From: Sphingobacteriia bacterium
GTDB lineage: Bacteria > Bacteroidota > Bacteroidia > NS11-12g > UBA955
DNA: 30,540 bases
Direction of reading: 5' to 3'
Assembly (NCBI GenBank): GCA_021151535.1
Contig: JAGKXC010000012.1
Coordinates: forward strand, 1 to 30,540
The notes beneath the pieces were generated by a model. It was not told where the DNA came from and did no database searches. It saw only the letters and a list, made by a program, of their open reading frames with translations. The position numbers and the translations under genes are program-made. Shown here piece by piece: positions 8,171 through 16,482 of this stretch. Position 1 is the stretch's first letter, and every line of letters starts with the position of its first letter.

Positions 8171-8490
8171 TCCTCATCGTCATATTCTAGTGCCAATTTG
8201 GCACTTTGTAATTCAGCCAGTGCATGTTGTTCTTTGAGCAATTTTGCCTGGCTGATTCCTTTTTCATAGGTTTCCATTGCCCGTGTTTTATCGCCCTCAT
8301 CTAAATAAGCTTTGCCCAAATGGTAATAAGTGCCAATATAATTTGGGTGATTTTCAATCAACCATTCGTATTTCTCAATGGCTTCTTGTCTTTTCCCAAT
8401 TTTCCAGTATTCTTGGGCGATGGCGTAATTCAAGAAGGGGTCATTGGGCGATTCCTGAAGGAAATGTAGGATTTGTTGAAGTCTGTCCAT
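8167..8490 (-). CDS. Small tetratricopeptide repeat protein
   Basis: A 107-residue soluble protein made of two or three TPR helix pairs. Recognisable repeats are around NYAIAQEYWKIGKRQEAIEKYEWLIENHP without its full context, then YYHLGKAYLDEGDKTRAMETYEKGI. It ends in an acidic tail (EYDDED). TPRs mediate protein-protein contacts, and no partner can be deduced. It is the last gene of the parA-parB-DUF5683-TPR run, starting 24 bases after the DUF5683 stop. The three-base stop codons of this gene and the convergent Bax inhibitor-1 gene overlap within TTAA. Confidence 0.8.
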   Translation of the reverse strand: MDRLQQILHFLQESPNDPFLNYAIAQEYWKIGKRQEAIEKYEWLIENHPNYIGTYYHLGKAYLDEGDKTRAMETYEKGISQAKLLKEQHALAELQSAKLALEYDDED

Positions 8491-8514
8491 GGTATTAAGC
8501 TAAAGAAATGAAGT

Positions 8515-9228
8515 TTACCTAAGTTGCCAATTCAATGCCAAGAAAGCAGTTGGGTTGGGCTGGGCTGAAAGGGTGATATCGTCGTTGATATTGAATTTGT
8601 AGAAATGGGCGTCTACGGTAGCGTCTACGGCTTGCAGCACGTAAATTCCAGCCATCATGAGAATGGATATATCGCGGTTGCCTCGAAATTTATCGCGTTC
8701 GGCGATGAGCTGTGCGGATGGTGATTTTCCGGCCACAAACAATCCTCTAATACTATCGTTGAGTGTTCTCATTTTGCTGCGATTTTGCAACATGCGGTAT
8801 GTGGTGTAGCCCATCGCTCCGTAAACAACGGGTACTTTCCAGTATTTCCGGTTATAAATTTGACCAGATCCAGGAAGTGCCAATGCCAATATGGTAGCGG
8901 TTTTGGGCGAATGCTCAACTGTTTTAGGCTCTTTTTTTTCTCTTTGCGATGCTTCAGATGCGGATTTTTTGCTCGAATCCAAAGGCGCAGCTTCTGTGAA
9001 AATGGATGAATGAAATTCAGGCTTTACGAAGTTGCCTGCGTGCGTGTTGTTTTGGAGAGTGAAGGAGAGTGTGGTTTCCGACATTCCCAAGGGTTTGAAT
9101 GGGATAGGGGATTGCCCAAAGTATGTTTGAGCGGTTAGTTGGGCTGTGATGCTCACAAAAAATAATCCCATCGCCCTAAAAAAAACAGAGCGACGGGAAT
9201 TATATGAGATTGATAGCCTGTTAATCAA
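8515..9228 (-). CDS. DUF5683 domain-containing protein
   Basis: A 237-residue protein of the Bacteroidota-specific DUF5683 family, of unknown function. The domain covers roughly residues 105-237 and begins at LALALPGSGQIYNRKYWKVP, followed by YGAMGYTTYRMLQNR. An N-terminal hydrophobic stretch (MGLFFVSITAQLTAQ, residues 20-34) looks like a signal peptide, so the true start may be the internal Met20 (9171). A Lys/Ser/Glu-rich linker separates it from the domain. The gene begins four bases after the parB stop codon, an arrangement I know from other Bacteroidota, and is almost certainly in the parAB transcript. A link to chromosome partitioning or the envelope is suggested only by position. Confidence 0.85.
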   Translation of the reverse strand: MINRLSISYNSRRSVFFRAMGLFFVSITAQLTAQTYFGQSPIPFKPLGMSETTLSFTLQNNTHAGNFVKPEFHSSIFTEAAPLDSSKKSASEASQREKKEPKTVEHSPKTATILALALPGSGQIYNRKYWKVPVVYGAMGYTTYRMLQNRSKMRTLNDSIRGLFVAGKSPSAQLIAERDKFRGNRDISILMMAGIYVLQAVDATVDAHFYKFNINDDITLSAQPNPTAFLALNWQLR

Positions 9229-9232
9229 TGAT

Positions 9233-10120
9233 TTAGTCTTGGATGATGGAAAGGATGCGCTCCAATTCTTCCATGTTTTTGTATGAAATGATGATTTTGC
9301 CTTTGCCTTTTGCTCCGTGTTTGAGGTGAACGGGCGATTTTAACTTTTGGTAAAAAGCTTCGGTAATTCTATCAATTTCGGGATCCCAATCGGTGCCTGC
9401 TTTCGGGAAATCATAGCTTTTGCCTTCTTTTGTAGCTTTTGCCAACGATTCGATTTCGCGCACATTGAGGTGGTTTTCGATAATTTGGTTATACAATTCC
9501 AATTGCACATCGGGATCTTCAATGTTGATGATGGCGCGGGCGTGACCCATGCTCACCAAACCTTGTTTGATGCCCAACTGTATGGAATCTGGAAGTTTCA
9601 ACAAGCGCAAATAGTTATTTACAGTGGTTCTGTCTTTACCTACGCGTTCGCCCAATTCTTCTTGCTTGATTTTGCATTCTTCTAGCAATCTTTTGTAACT
9701 CATTCCAATTTCGATGGCATTCAAATCTGCACGTTGGATATTTTCAATCAATGCCATTTCTAGCATATCTTGATCGTTGGCTACACGGATATAGGCTGGG
9801 ATTTGTGTTAATCCGGCAAGTATGGACGCTCGTGTTCTGCGCTCACCTGAAATAATCTGAAAACGATCGAAGCCCAATTTTCTCACTGTAATGGGTTGGA
9901 TTACCCCGTGAACTTTGATGGATTCAGCCAATTCTTTTAACTCAACTTCGGTAAACTCGGTTCTGGGTTGGAAAGGGTTGGCTTCGATTTGATTCAACGG
10001 GATAGTGGAAACACTACCGATGGGGGCGTTAATATTGCTGGGTAAATCGTTGCTTGCATCTTCTAATAATGCACTCAATCCTCTTCCTAAACCGGGTTTT
10101 TTCTTAACTTGACTGTTCAT
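9233..10120 (-). CDS. parB: Chromosome partitioning protein ParB
   Basis: A 295-residue ParB/Spo0J CTPase clamp that loads at parS sites and spreads on DNA to organise the origin region. The usual short N-terminal basic segment with GLGRGLSALL (residues 10-19) is present. So are NPFQPR (48-53), the CTP-binding motif GERRTRAS (92-99) and ENIQRADL (126-133). A helix-turn-helix lies at about 154-175 and continues into QGLVSMGHARAI (186-197). The C-terminal dimerisation part ends in MEELERILSIIQD. The ATG overlaps the parA stop codon as ATGA (10117-10120), so the two are translationally coupled. Length and domain order are normal for the family. Confidence 0.96.
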   Translation of the reverse strand: MNSQVKKKPGLGRGLSALLEDASNDLPSNINAPIGSVSTIPLNQIEANPFQPRTEFTEVELKELAESIKVHGVIQPITVRKLGFDRFQIISGERRTRASILAGLTQIPAYIRVANDQDMLEMALIENIQRADLNAIEIGMSYKRLLEECKIKQEELGERVGKDRTTVNNYLRLLKLPDSIQLGIKQGLVSMGHARAIINIEDPDVQLELYNQIIENHLNVREIESLAKATKEGKSYDFPKAGTDWDPEIDRITEAFYQKLKSPVHLKHGAKGKGKIIISYKNMEELERILSIIQD

Positions 10121-10914
10121 GCGTGTTCTTCTGTTTCTGTATGTTCAATTAATCCGTTTTTCTGTAAAATCTCTTTGGCTAAATTCAAGTAGCCCACAGA
10201 TCCTTTGCTTTCTGCATCGTGTTGGATAACGGGAATACCATAACTTGGCGCTTCGCCCAACTTGGTGTTTCGCTGAATGATGCAATCGAAAACAATGTCT
10301 TGGAAGTGGGTTTTAACATCTTCCACCACTTGGTTGCATAGACGCAAACGGCCATCGTACATGGTTAATAAGATGCCTTCAATTTCCAACTGTTTGTTCA
10401 AGTGATTTTGGATGATTTTGATGGTGTTTAATAATTTTCCTAAACCTTCCAAGGCGAAATACTCGCACTGCACTGGGATTATCACGCTGTTTGCTCCAGT
10501 AAGGGCATTGGTGGTAATTAAGCCGAGTGAGGGAGAACAATCGATGATAATAAAATCGTACTGATTTTGAATGGTTTTTAACATACCCTGCATGATTCTT
10601 TCACGGTTAGGCATGTTCAACAATTCAATTTCAGCACCTACTAGATCAATGTTAGAAGGCAATAAATCCAAATACGGGGTAGAAGTGCTGATGATCACAT
10701 CTTGGGGATGGATTTCTTGTACCAAGCACTCATACAAACCGATACGGATATTTTTTGGGTTAAAGCCAACACCTGAAGTGGAATTCGCCTGTGGATCGGC
10801 GTCTACCAACAAAGTTTTGTACTCAAGAACAGCTAAACTAGCGGCTAAGTTAATGGCGGTGGTAGTTTTACCTACACCTCCTTTTTGGTTTGCGATGGCG
10901 ATGATTTTTCCCAT
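10117..10914 (-). CDS. parA: Chromosome partitioning ATPase ParA
   Basis: A 265-residue ParA/Soj P-loop ATPase that, with ParB, segregates replication origins. The start is set at the ATG at 10914 because the protein then begins MGKIIAIANQKGGVGKTT, with the deviant Walker A KGGVGKTT at residues 11-18, as in most relatives. The frame continues upstream to a TTG at 10950, but this would add a non-conserved tail. Other motifs are VDADPQANST and DFIIIDCSPSLG. A TATTTTCA sequence on the - strand (10958-10951) could be the -7 box, giving a leader of about 30 bases. It is divergent from the solute-binding protein gene and heads the parA-parB-DUF5683-TPR run. Confidence 0.96.
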   Translation of the reverse strand: MGKIIAIANQKGGVGKTTTAINLAASLAVLEYKTLLVDADPQANSTSGVGFNPKNIRIGLYECLVQEIHPQDVIISTSTPYLDLLPSNIDLVGAEIELLNMPNRERIMQGMLKTIQNQYDFIIIDCSPSLGLITTNALTGANSVIIPVQCEYFALEGLGKLLNTIKIIQNHLNKQLEIEGILLTMYDGRLRLCNQVVEDVKTHFQDIVFDCIIQRNTKLGEAPSYGIPVIQHDAESKGSVGYLNLAKEILQKNGLIEHTETEEHA

Positions 10915-10970
10915 TGAAGATTGTTTGTTTGTTGTGAATCTATTGCGCAATGAAAATAAGAATGGATTGT

Positions 10971-10978
10971 TACCTTTG
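10971..10978 (+). promoter_or_regulatory. -7 promoter box TACCTTTG
   Basis: A perfect TAnnTTTG lies 15 bases before the ATG at 10994 of the solute-binding protein. No good TTTG is present at the usual spacing. It also supports the late start chosen for that gene. Confidence 0.55.
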
Positions 10979-10993
10979 TTTTTTAATCAAACC

Positions 10994-12838
10994 ATGAATC
11001 TTATTAGCCTTCGCAACAAATGCAAAAACAAAAATATTAGGTGTACGGGGGTTTTCATTGTTTTACTTTCAGCAGTTGTCTACATTGGATTGGGTATTAC
11101 TGGTTGCCAAAATGTGGATAAGTATTCTAACTATCAGATATTCAATTACAACGAAGACGCCAGTGTTACAACCTTGGATCCAGCTTATGCACGTTCTCAA
11201 TCGGAGATTTGGTTGGTTTCACAACTCTATAACGGCTTGATAGATTTGGATTCTAACCTAAAACCCGTGCCCGGAATTGCCAAAAAATGGAGTGTGGAAG
11301 ACGGTGGAAAACGTATTCGATTTACATTGAAAAAAAATATCCGTTTTTGCATTCCTAGTGTAAATAACAGTTCAAAGGAAACCTTGGTGGAACGCGTAGT
11401 GAGGGCTGAGGATGTTGTAGCGAGTTTACAACGCGTAGCCAATCCCGCCAACTCTTCGCCGGGATTATGGATTTTTGCCAATGTGGATACTGTGCTTCAA
11501 CATGCATTTGTTGCTGTGGATGATTCTACCGTAGATGTGAATTTGTTGAAGCCCCAAGCATCACTGATTTCTTTGTTTGCCACCAATTATTGTTTTATTA
11601 TGCCGGCGGAGTTGGCGGTAAAGGATAAAGGGTACGTGGCAAGAAATCCTATGGGTACCGGACCGTTTTACTTGCGAAGATGGGAGGAAGAAATACAGTT
11701 GGTGATGCGGAAAAACCCCTATTACCATGAAAAAGATTCAAAAGGCGTATCGTTGCCTTACTTGGATGCCGTGAATGTGTCGTTCGTGAAAAATAAGCAA
11801 ACCGCTTTCATGCAGTTTGTTGCCGGGAAATATGATTTCTTCAACGGTTTGGAAGGAAGTTTTAAAGACGAACTAATCACACAAGATGCCCAATTAAAAC
11901 CCAAATATGCACAGCGATTTAAACTGTTGGTTACTCCATTTTTAAATACGGAATATATTGGCTGTTACATCGATCCACAAGCTCCGCAATCTGCTTGGTT
12001 GCGCAATGAAAATTTTAGAAATGCTTTGCATTGGGCGATTGATAAAAAACGCTTGGTGAAATTTATCCGAAATGGGTTAGGTACCCCTGCCTACGGCGGA
12101 TTTGTTCCGGATGTGATCATGCCAAAAGATCCATTGAAAGGAAATCCCTTGGTGGCCAATTCCCCTGTGATTTTGGAGAAACTTGAAGAAAGGTCCAACC
12201 CTTATCGCCCGGAAAATATGAGAGATTCTGCCTTGAAATACTTGCGATTATCGGGATATTTGGGAACCAAGATAGGTGGATCGGGTAGTGGCTTACGTCA
12301 AGCACCGATAGGGAATTTGCCGAGAGGAAATTCGAATTCAAATATTGATGCCATTTCAGGGTCTTCTGAAGACAGAAAATTGGTATTAACCACCACCACA
12401 GAATATCTGGATATGGCCATATTCCTGCAAAAATCTTGGGAAGAAATAGGGGTGAAAGTAGATATTGATATTCAAACTGGGGCGATGTTGAGGCAGAAGA
12501 GAAACGAAGGACAGTTGCAGTTATTTCGTGGTTCTTGGATCGCCGATTACCCTGAAGCAGAAAGTTATTTGGCTTGTTTCTATTCAAAATATTGGTCGCC
12601 CAACGGACCTAATTATACCCATTATTTGAATCCCGCATTTGATGCTTTATTTGAACAAGTGGAACAAGGGGGCAATCCTGAAGCGGTTGTAAAAGCCAAT
12701 GCGATGGTGAAGCAATCGGCTGTTGTGTTTCCGCTATATTACGATAAAAGCTTGCGCTTGTATCAAAATTGGGTGAGCGGATTGGGAAATGATGCTAACA
12801 ACCGATTGATATTGAAGAAGGTAAAGGTGAAGCGTTGA
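10994..12838 (+). CDS. ABC transporter solute-binding lipoprotein, family 5 (OppA/DppA-like)
   Basis: A 614-residue peptide/nickel-type solute-binding protein. The open frame extends to 10571 across parA, but the real start is placed at 10994, where a signal sequence begins. A hydrophobic stretch leads to LGITGC, a lipobox with lipidated Cys38. Family landmarks are TLDPAYARSQSEIWLVSQLYNGL, the KKWSVEDGGKRIRFTL strand, MGTGPFYLRRW and the C-terminal SWIADYPEAESYL region. A Gly/Ser/Asn-rich linker around residues 430-460 (GSGSGLRQAPIGN and following) looks like a lineage-specific insertion. No permease or ATPase genes adjoin it, so the partner transporter must be encoded elsewhere. The substrate is probably a short peptide but cannot be read from sequence. 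Confidence 0.87.
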   Translation: MNLISLRNKCKNKNIRCTGVFIVLLSAVVYIGLGITGCQNVDKYSNYQIFNYNEDASVTTLDPAYARSQSEIWLVSQLYNGLIDLDSNLKPVPGIAKKWSVEDGGKRIRFTLKKNIRFCIPSVNNSSKETLVERVVRAEDVVASLQRVANPANSSPGLWIFANVDTVLQHAFVAVDDSTVDVNLLKPQASLISLFATNYCFIMPAELAVKDKGYVARNPMGTGPFYLRRWEEEIQLVMRKNPYYHEKDSKGVSLPYLDAVNVSFVKNKQTAFMQFVAGKYDFFNGLEGSFKDELITQDAQLKPKYAQRFKLLVTPFLNTEYIGCYIDPQAPQSAWLRNENFRNALHWAIDKKRLVKFIRNGLGTPAYGGFVPDVIMPKDPLKGNPLVANSPVILEKLEERSNPYRPENMRDSALKYLRLSGYLGTKIGGSGSGLRQAPIGNLPRGNSNSNIDAISGSSEDRKLVLTTTTEYLDMAIFLQKSWEEIGVKVDIDIQTGAMLRQKRNEGQLQLFRGSWIADYPEAESYLACFYSKYWSPNGPNYTHYLNPAFDALFEQVEQGGNPEAVVKANAMVKQSAVVFPLYYDKSLRLYQNWVSGLGNDANNRLILKKVKVKR

Positions 12839-12867
12839 TTGCAGTTGCTTTCAGTTTCGTTCTGTTG

Positions 12868-12905
12868 TGTGGGTGCTTTATTGCCGTGTAGGGCATACAC
12901 CCACA
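12868..12905. terminator. Hairpin between convergent genes
   Basis: A perfect 8-bp stem TGTGGGTG (12868-12875) / CACCCACA (12898-12905) encloses a second short stem TGCC / GGCA. It fills the 70-base gap between the ends of the solute-binding protein and bicarbonate transporter genes. No long T-tract follows on either strand, so it may be a shared terminator or an mRNA 3'-end stabiliser. Confidence 0.4.
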
Positions 12906-12908
12906 GTT

Positions 12909-13871
12909 TTACAAACTCATTTGAATGACCGCATAGTACAGCGGCATCCCGATGGTGATGTTGAATGGGAAGGTTACGCCCAATGCCATAGGAATATATA
13001 AACCGGGATCGGCTTTTGGAGCTGCAAGTTTCATGGCAGCGGGTACGGCTATGTAGGAAGCACTGGCTGCCAAAATACTGAAGATGAATCGATCGGCAAC
13101 ACTATCAGTAATCCATCCACTAAAATAAGCGGTAAGTAAACCGTTGATGCATGGAATGATAATGGCAAATAGGGTAACAAATGCGCCGTATTTCTTGAAG
13201 GCCGAAAATCTTTTGGCTGTAACCATGCCCATTTCTAGCAAGAAAATCGCCAGAAAACCCTTAAATATATCGGTAGTAAAGGGCTTGATTCCCTCAGCTT
13301 GTTTGCCATCTGCAATGAAACCAATAATTAAACTTCCAAAAATCAAAAGTACACTACCGTTGGTGAATGAATGGGCGATGATACTATTGAGTTTTTTGGA
13401 ATTTTGGGTTTCTGAAAATCGGTTCATAAGCACCACCCCCACAATAATAGCGGGCGATTCCATTAAAGCCATCACCGCAACCATATGTCCGCCTGGCTTT
13501 AATTGCTGCATTTCCAAAAACGCCATTGCTGCAACAAAAGTAACTGCGCTCACAGAGCCATAAGCCGCAGCGATGGCTCCACTATCTGAAATTGAGAGTT
13601 TTCGTTTGAGAATAAAAAAAGTATAAGCTGGAATAATTGCAGCCAAAGCTATCCCAAATACCAAACAAATAAGTACTTGGTTGGTTATTCCACTATGAGA
13701 TAATTCTTGCCCTCCTTTAAAACCAATGGAAAATAATAAGTACAGAGATATGAATTTGGCAGTTGATTCAGGGATTTGCAGATCACTCTTTACCCAAATG
13801 GCAATCATGCCGAGCAGAAAGAAAAGAATCGTTGGATTGGTTAGATTGCTGATGAGAATTTCAAATTGCAT
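12909..13871 (-). CDS. SbtA-type sodium-dependent bicarbonate transporter
   Basis: A 320-residue inner-membrane protein of the Sbt_1 family (DUF897), whose studied cyanobacterial member SbtA takes up bicarbonate with sodium. It is almost entirely hydrophobic, with about ten membrane segments. Two related halves carry family motifs such as IGFKGGQEL, AAAYGSVSAVTF, MALMESPAIIVG and ILAASASYIAVPAAMKLA. The start is placed at the ATG at 13871 (MQFEILISNL). The frame extends to 13907, but the extra 12 residues are polar. It is transcribed away from a CbbR/CmpR-like LysR gene, which probably controls it. No SbtB-like PII gene is adjacent. Bicarbonate as the substrate follows from the family and is unproven here. 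Confidence 0.87.
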   Translation of the reverse strand: MQFEILISNLTNPTILFFLLGMIAIWVKSDLQIPESTAKFISLYLLFSIGFKGGQELSHSGITNQVLICLVFGIALAAIIPAYTFFILKRKLSISDSGAIAAAYGSVSAVTFVAAMAFLEMQQLKPGGHMVAVMALMESPAIIVGVVLMNRFSETQNSKKLNSIIAHSFTNGSVLLIFGSLIIGFIADGKQAEGIKPFTTDIFKGFLAIFLLEMGMVTAKRFSAFKKYGAFVTLFAIIIPCINGLLTAYFSGWITDSVADRFIFSILAASASYIAVPAAMKLAAPKADPGLYIPMALGVTFPFNITIGMPLYYAVIQMSL

Positions 13872-13913
13872 GAATGTATTATATTTTTCGGGATGCAAAT
13901 TTCTCATTCAGGG

Positions 13914-13935
13914 ATAATAAATTTTTATTTATTAT
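13914..13935. promoter_or_regulatory. 22-bp palindrome between sbtA-like and lysR genes
   Basis: Perfect 9-bp arms ATAATAAAT (13914-13922) and ATTTATTAT (13927-13935) with a TTTT centre lie in the 90-base divergent region. LysR regulators bind such AT-rich inverted repeats between their own gene and the target. The position fits an operator for the adjacent regulator. AT-richness makes chance palindromes more likely. Confidence 0.45.
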
Positions 13936-13961
13936 TGTAATAGAGTTTATAAGATATTTTT

Positions 13962-14891
13962 ATGAATTATACTTTGAATCAATTGCAGATTTTCATGAAA
14001 GTTGCTGAAACCAAAAGTGTTACCAAGGCAGCGGAATTACTACACTTAACGCAACCTGCAGTTTCTATTCAGTTAAAGAATTTTCAGGATCAATTTGATA
14101 TCCCGTTAATAGAAGTAATTGGCAGGCAAGTTTATATCACAGAGTTTGGAAAAGAAATCGCCCAATCTGCAAGGGAGATTTTAGATCAAGTACAAGCTAT
14201 CAATGGTAAGTCGCAAGCTTTCAAAGGACTTTTGATTGGTACATTGAAAATTGCAGTTGTTTCTACCGGTAAGTACGTGATGCCTTATTTTCTTACAGAT
14301 TTTCTAAAGAAAAATCCGCATGTGGAATTATTAATGGATGTTTCTAACAAAACCAAGGTGCTGGAAAGCTTAACTGAAAATGAGGTTGATTTTGCTCTGG
14401 TATCGATTCCTCCTGATAAAATTGCGGTTGAAAAAATTGATTTAATTGAAAATCGATTGTATTTGGTGGCCAACGCAGAAAACGCTGCCAAACTGCAAGG
14501 ATTTGAGAAAAATATGGCAATACTGGACGAAATGCCCATGATTTACCGCGAAAAAGGTTCAGGAACGCATTATTCTATGGAAAGATTTATTGAGAGAAAA
14601 GATCTGGTCGTATCAAAAAAATTAGAATTGACATCCAATGAAGCGGTAAAACAAGCGGTAATTGCGGGAATAGGAATTTCGATTTTGCCGCTCATCGGAA
14701 TTCGAAATGAAATAGAAAATGGTGAATTGAAAATTGTGCCAGTAAATGGTTTGCCTTTGCAAACCACATGGAGTTTGATCAATTTATCTAATAAAAAACT
14801 TTCGCCTGTTGCCCTGGCATTTAAAAGATATCTAGAGGAGAACAAGCAAGCCGTTATTGAATCAAGATTTGCTTGGTGCAGTAAATATTAA
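13962..14891 (+). CDS. LysR-type regulator, CbbR/CmpR-like
   Basis: A 309-residue LysR-family transcription factor. The winged helix-turn-helix is in residues 1-62 (LNQLQIFMKVAETKSVTKAAELLHLTQPAVS without its flanks), followed by the linker helix. A two-lobed effector domain occupies about 90-295. The effector domain has the segment MIYREKGSGTHYSMERF, which resembles RuBisCO-operon and inorganic-carbon regulators (CbbR, CmpR, CcmR). Together with the divergent SbtA-type transporter this suggests control of bicarbonate uptake in response to a carbon metabolite (inference). A 22-bp palindrome between the two genes is the likely operator. It converges on the mlaF-like gene with only two bases between stop codons. 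Confidence 0.88.
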   Translation: MNYTLNQLQIFMKVAETKSVTKAAELLHLTQPAVSIQLKNFQDQFDIPLIEVIGRQVYITEFGKEIAQSAREILDQVQAINGKSQAFKGLLIGTLKIAVVSTGKYVMPYFLTDFLKKNPHVELLMDVSNKTKVLESLTENEVDFALVSIPPDKIAVEKIDLIENRLYLVANAENAAKLQGFEKNMAILDEMPMIYREKGSGTHYSMERFIERKDLVVSKKLELTSNEAVKQAVIAGIGISILPLIGIRNEIENGELKIVPVNGLPLQTTWSLINLSNKKLSPVALAFKRYLEENKQAVIESRFAWCSKY

Positions 14892-14893
14892 AA

Positions 14894-15625
14894 TTACATG
14901 CTGGCCTCAATAAAGGCGCGCAACTCGGCATTTGAAATTTTGGCATCTTCCATATCTTCTTTGCTGCCTTCCCACCATTTCTGACCTTGGTGAACAAACA
15001 CAATATGTTCCCCAATATCCAAAACCGTTTTCATGTCGTGGCTGTTGATAATGGTGGTAATATTATATTCTTTGGTGATTTCATAAAGCAACTGGTCAAT
15101 TACCCTAGATGTAAGTGGATCTAAACCGGAATTGGGTTCGTCGCAAAATAAATATTTGATTTTCAGGGCGATGGCTCGCGCAATTCCCACGCGCTTTTTC
15201 ATTCCACCAGAAATTTCTGATGGGAACTTGCCGTAGGCGTGATTGAGATTTACTCGGTTTAAGCAGTAGGCTACGCGTTCTTTTCTTTCTGCTTTGCTCA
15301 TATTGCCAAACATCAACAAAGGAAATTCAACATTTTGTTCTACCGTAAGTGAATCGAATAAAGCGGTACCTTGAAATAACATACCAATTTCTTTTCTCAA
15401 TTCTTTTTTGCCTTCATATTCCAAGCGATGAAAATCTTGTTCGCCAAATAAAATGCTGCCAGAAGTTGGCTCTTCTAAGCCTACCATGCATTTCACCATC
15501 ACACTTTTACCGCCGCCAGATGCACCAATGATTAGGTTGCAAATGCCCGGTTGGAAAGTGGCGTTGATGTCTTGTAAAACATGCTTTTCACCAAAGAATT
15601 TATTAACGTTTTGAAGAGTAATCAT
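14894..15625 (-). CDS. ABC transporter ATPase, MlaF-like
   Basis: A 243-residue ABC ATPase of the MlaF/Ttg2A type, which powers phospholipid movement between inner and outer membranes. Walker A GASGGGKS is at 34-41. The signature SGGMKKRVGIARA and Walker B LFCDEPNSGLDP are in normal order, with a switch histidine in INSHDMKTV. The SGGMKKR form of the signature is typical of Mla ATPases. It follows the MlaE-like permease by 31 bases on the same strand. No MlaD, MlaC or MlaB gene lies nearby, so the MCE subunit is encoded elsewhere or the pair ends here. Confidence 0.9.
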   Translation of the reverse strand: MITLQNVNKFFGEKHVLQDINATFQPGICNLIIGASGGGKSVMVKCMVGLEEPTSGSILFGEQDFHRLEYEGKKELRKEIGMLFQGTALFDSLTVEQNVEFPLLMFGNMSKAERKERVAYCLNRVNLNHAYGKFPSEISGGMKKRVGIARAIALKIKYLFCDEPNSGLDPLTSRVIDQLLYEITKEYNITTIINSHDMKTVLDIGEHIVFVHQGQKWWEGSKEDMEDAKISNAELRAFIEASM

Positions 15626-15656
15626 TTTGAAATTCGCTACAGATAATTGAATGAGT

Positions 15657-16415
15657 TTACAAGAACATCTTGGCGATGATCAAGTCGAAAAACAAAATAA
15701 AAACACAAATTTTGGTTACCGCTTTGGTGCCTGCTTCGCCCACTTCTAAAGCTCCGCCGGATGTGTAAAATCCTTGGAAAACACTTAATGAGGTGATTAA
15801 GAATGCAAAGATGGTTGCTTTAACCAACATGATTTGAACGTACAAAGGCATGAAAGTACTTCTAACACCAGAAACATATTCGTCTGCTGTAAGTGCACCC
15901 GTAAATTTGGCAGCCCATAAACCGCCATAGATTAACAAGAAATTAGAAATAACTACCAAGCAAGGAATCATGATAACCCCAGCAAGGATTTTGGGTAAGC
16001 CCACAAATCCTGCAGAGTTGATGCCCATTACTTCATATGCATCCAATTGTTCGCTAATGCGTTGGTTACCAATTTCTGAAGCGATGTTGGCGCCCACTTT
16101 GCCGGCCAAAACCAAGCAAGTAATGGTGGGTGCCAATTCCAAAATAGAACTACTTCCTACAACCGAGCCCACAACGCTCATAGGGAACAAAGAGGGTGGA
16201 AGTACGCCCGTGTCTGAGGTAAGTTGCGAAGCAGTTTGAACTGTTGTTACTGCTCCTGTAAAAATGGCAATCAACATCACAATTACCAAGGAATCCACTC
16301 CAATCAAGTTCATCTCACGCATGAGGTTCTGCCAAAACATATACCAACGTTCTGGCCTTCTCACCACATATCGCATAAACAAAACATATCGCCCTACTTC
16401 AGAAAAAATCTTCAT
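15657..16415 (-). CDS. ABC transporter permease, MlaE-like
   Basis: A 252-residue inner-membrane permease of the MlaE family. It has a short amphipathic N-terminus (RRPERWYMFW region), then five or six hydrophobic segments. Family landmarks are FTGAVTTVQTASQL, the loop ELAPTITCLVLAGKVGANIASEIG, and EQLDAYEVMGINS. With the ATPase downstream it should form the membrane core of a phospholipid transport system keeping outer-membrane asymmetry. A perfect 12-bp palindrome lies nine bases upstream of the ATG. Confidence 0.92.
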   Translation of the reverse strand: MKIFSEVGRYVLFMRYVVRRPERWYMFWQNLMREMNLIGVDSLVIVMLIAIFTGAVTTVQTASQLTSDTGVLPPSLFPMSVVGSVVGSSSILELAPTITCLVLAGKVGANIASEIGNQRISEQLDAYEVMGINSAGFVGLPKILAGVIMIPCLVVISNFLLIYGGLWAAKFTGALTADEYVSGVRSTFMPLYVQIMLVKATIFAFLITSLSVFQGFYTSGGALEVGEAGTKAVTKICVFILFFDLIIAKMFL

Positions 16416-16423
16416 AATGAATG

Positions 16424-16435
16424 GGTAAATTTACC
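16424..16435. promoter_or_regulatory. 12-bp palindrome upstream of mlaE-like gene
   Basis: GGTAAATTTACC is a perfect palindrome located nine bases before the mlaE-like start, between it and the end of recG. It could be an operator. No regulator is identified, and the call rests only on symmetry and position. Confidence 0.3.
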
Positions 16436-16482
16436 ATTGAAATTTTAATAATTTGTGAATCTTATGTGATTCCTCTCAACTT

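Noticed and set aside
10571..10993. N-terminal extension of the solute-binding protein frame across parA
   Set aside because: It runs antisense through parA. The signal peptide, lipobox and promoter all place the start at 10994.
12117..12587. 156-residue open frame antisense to the solute-binding protein gene
   Set aside because: Low-quality composition, no family features, and it lies wholly inside a well-supported gene on the other strand.
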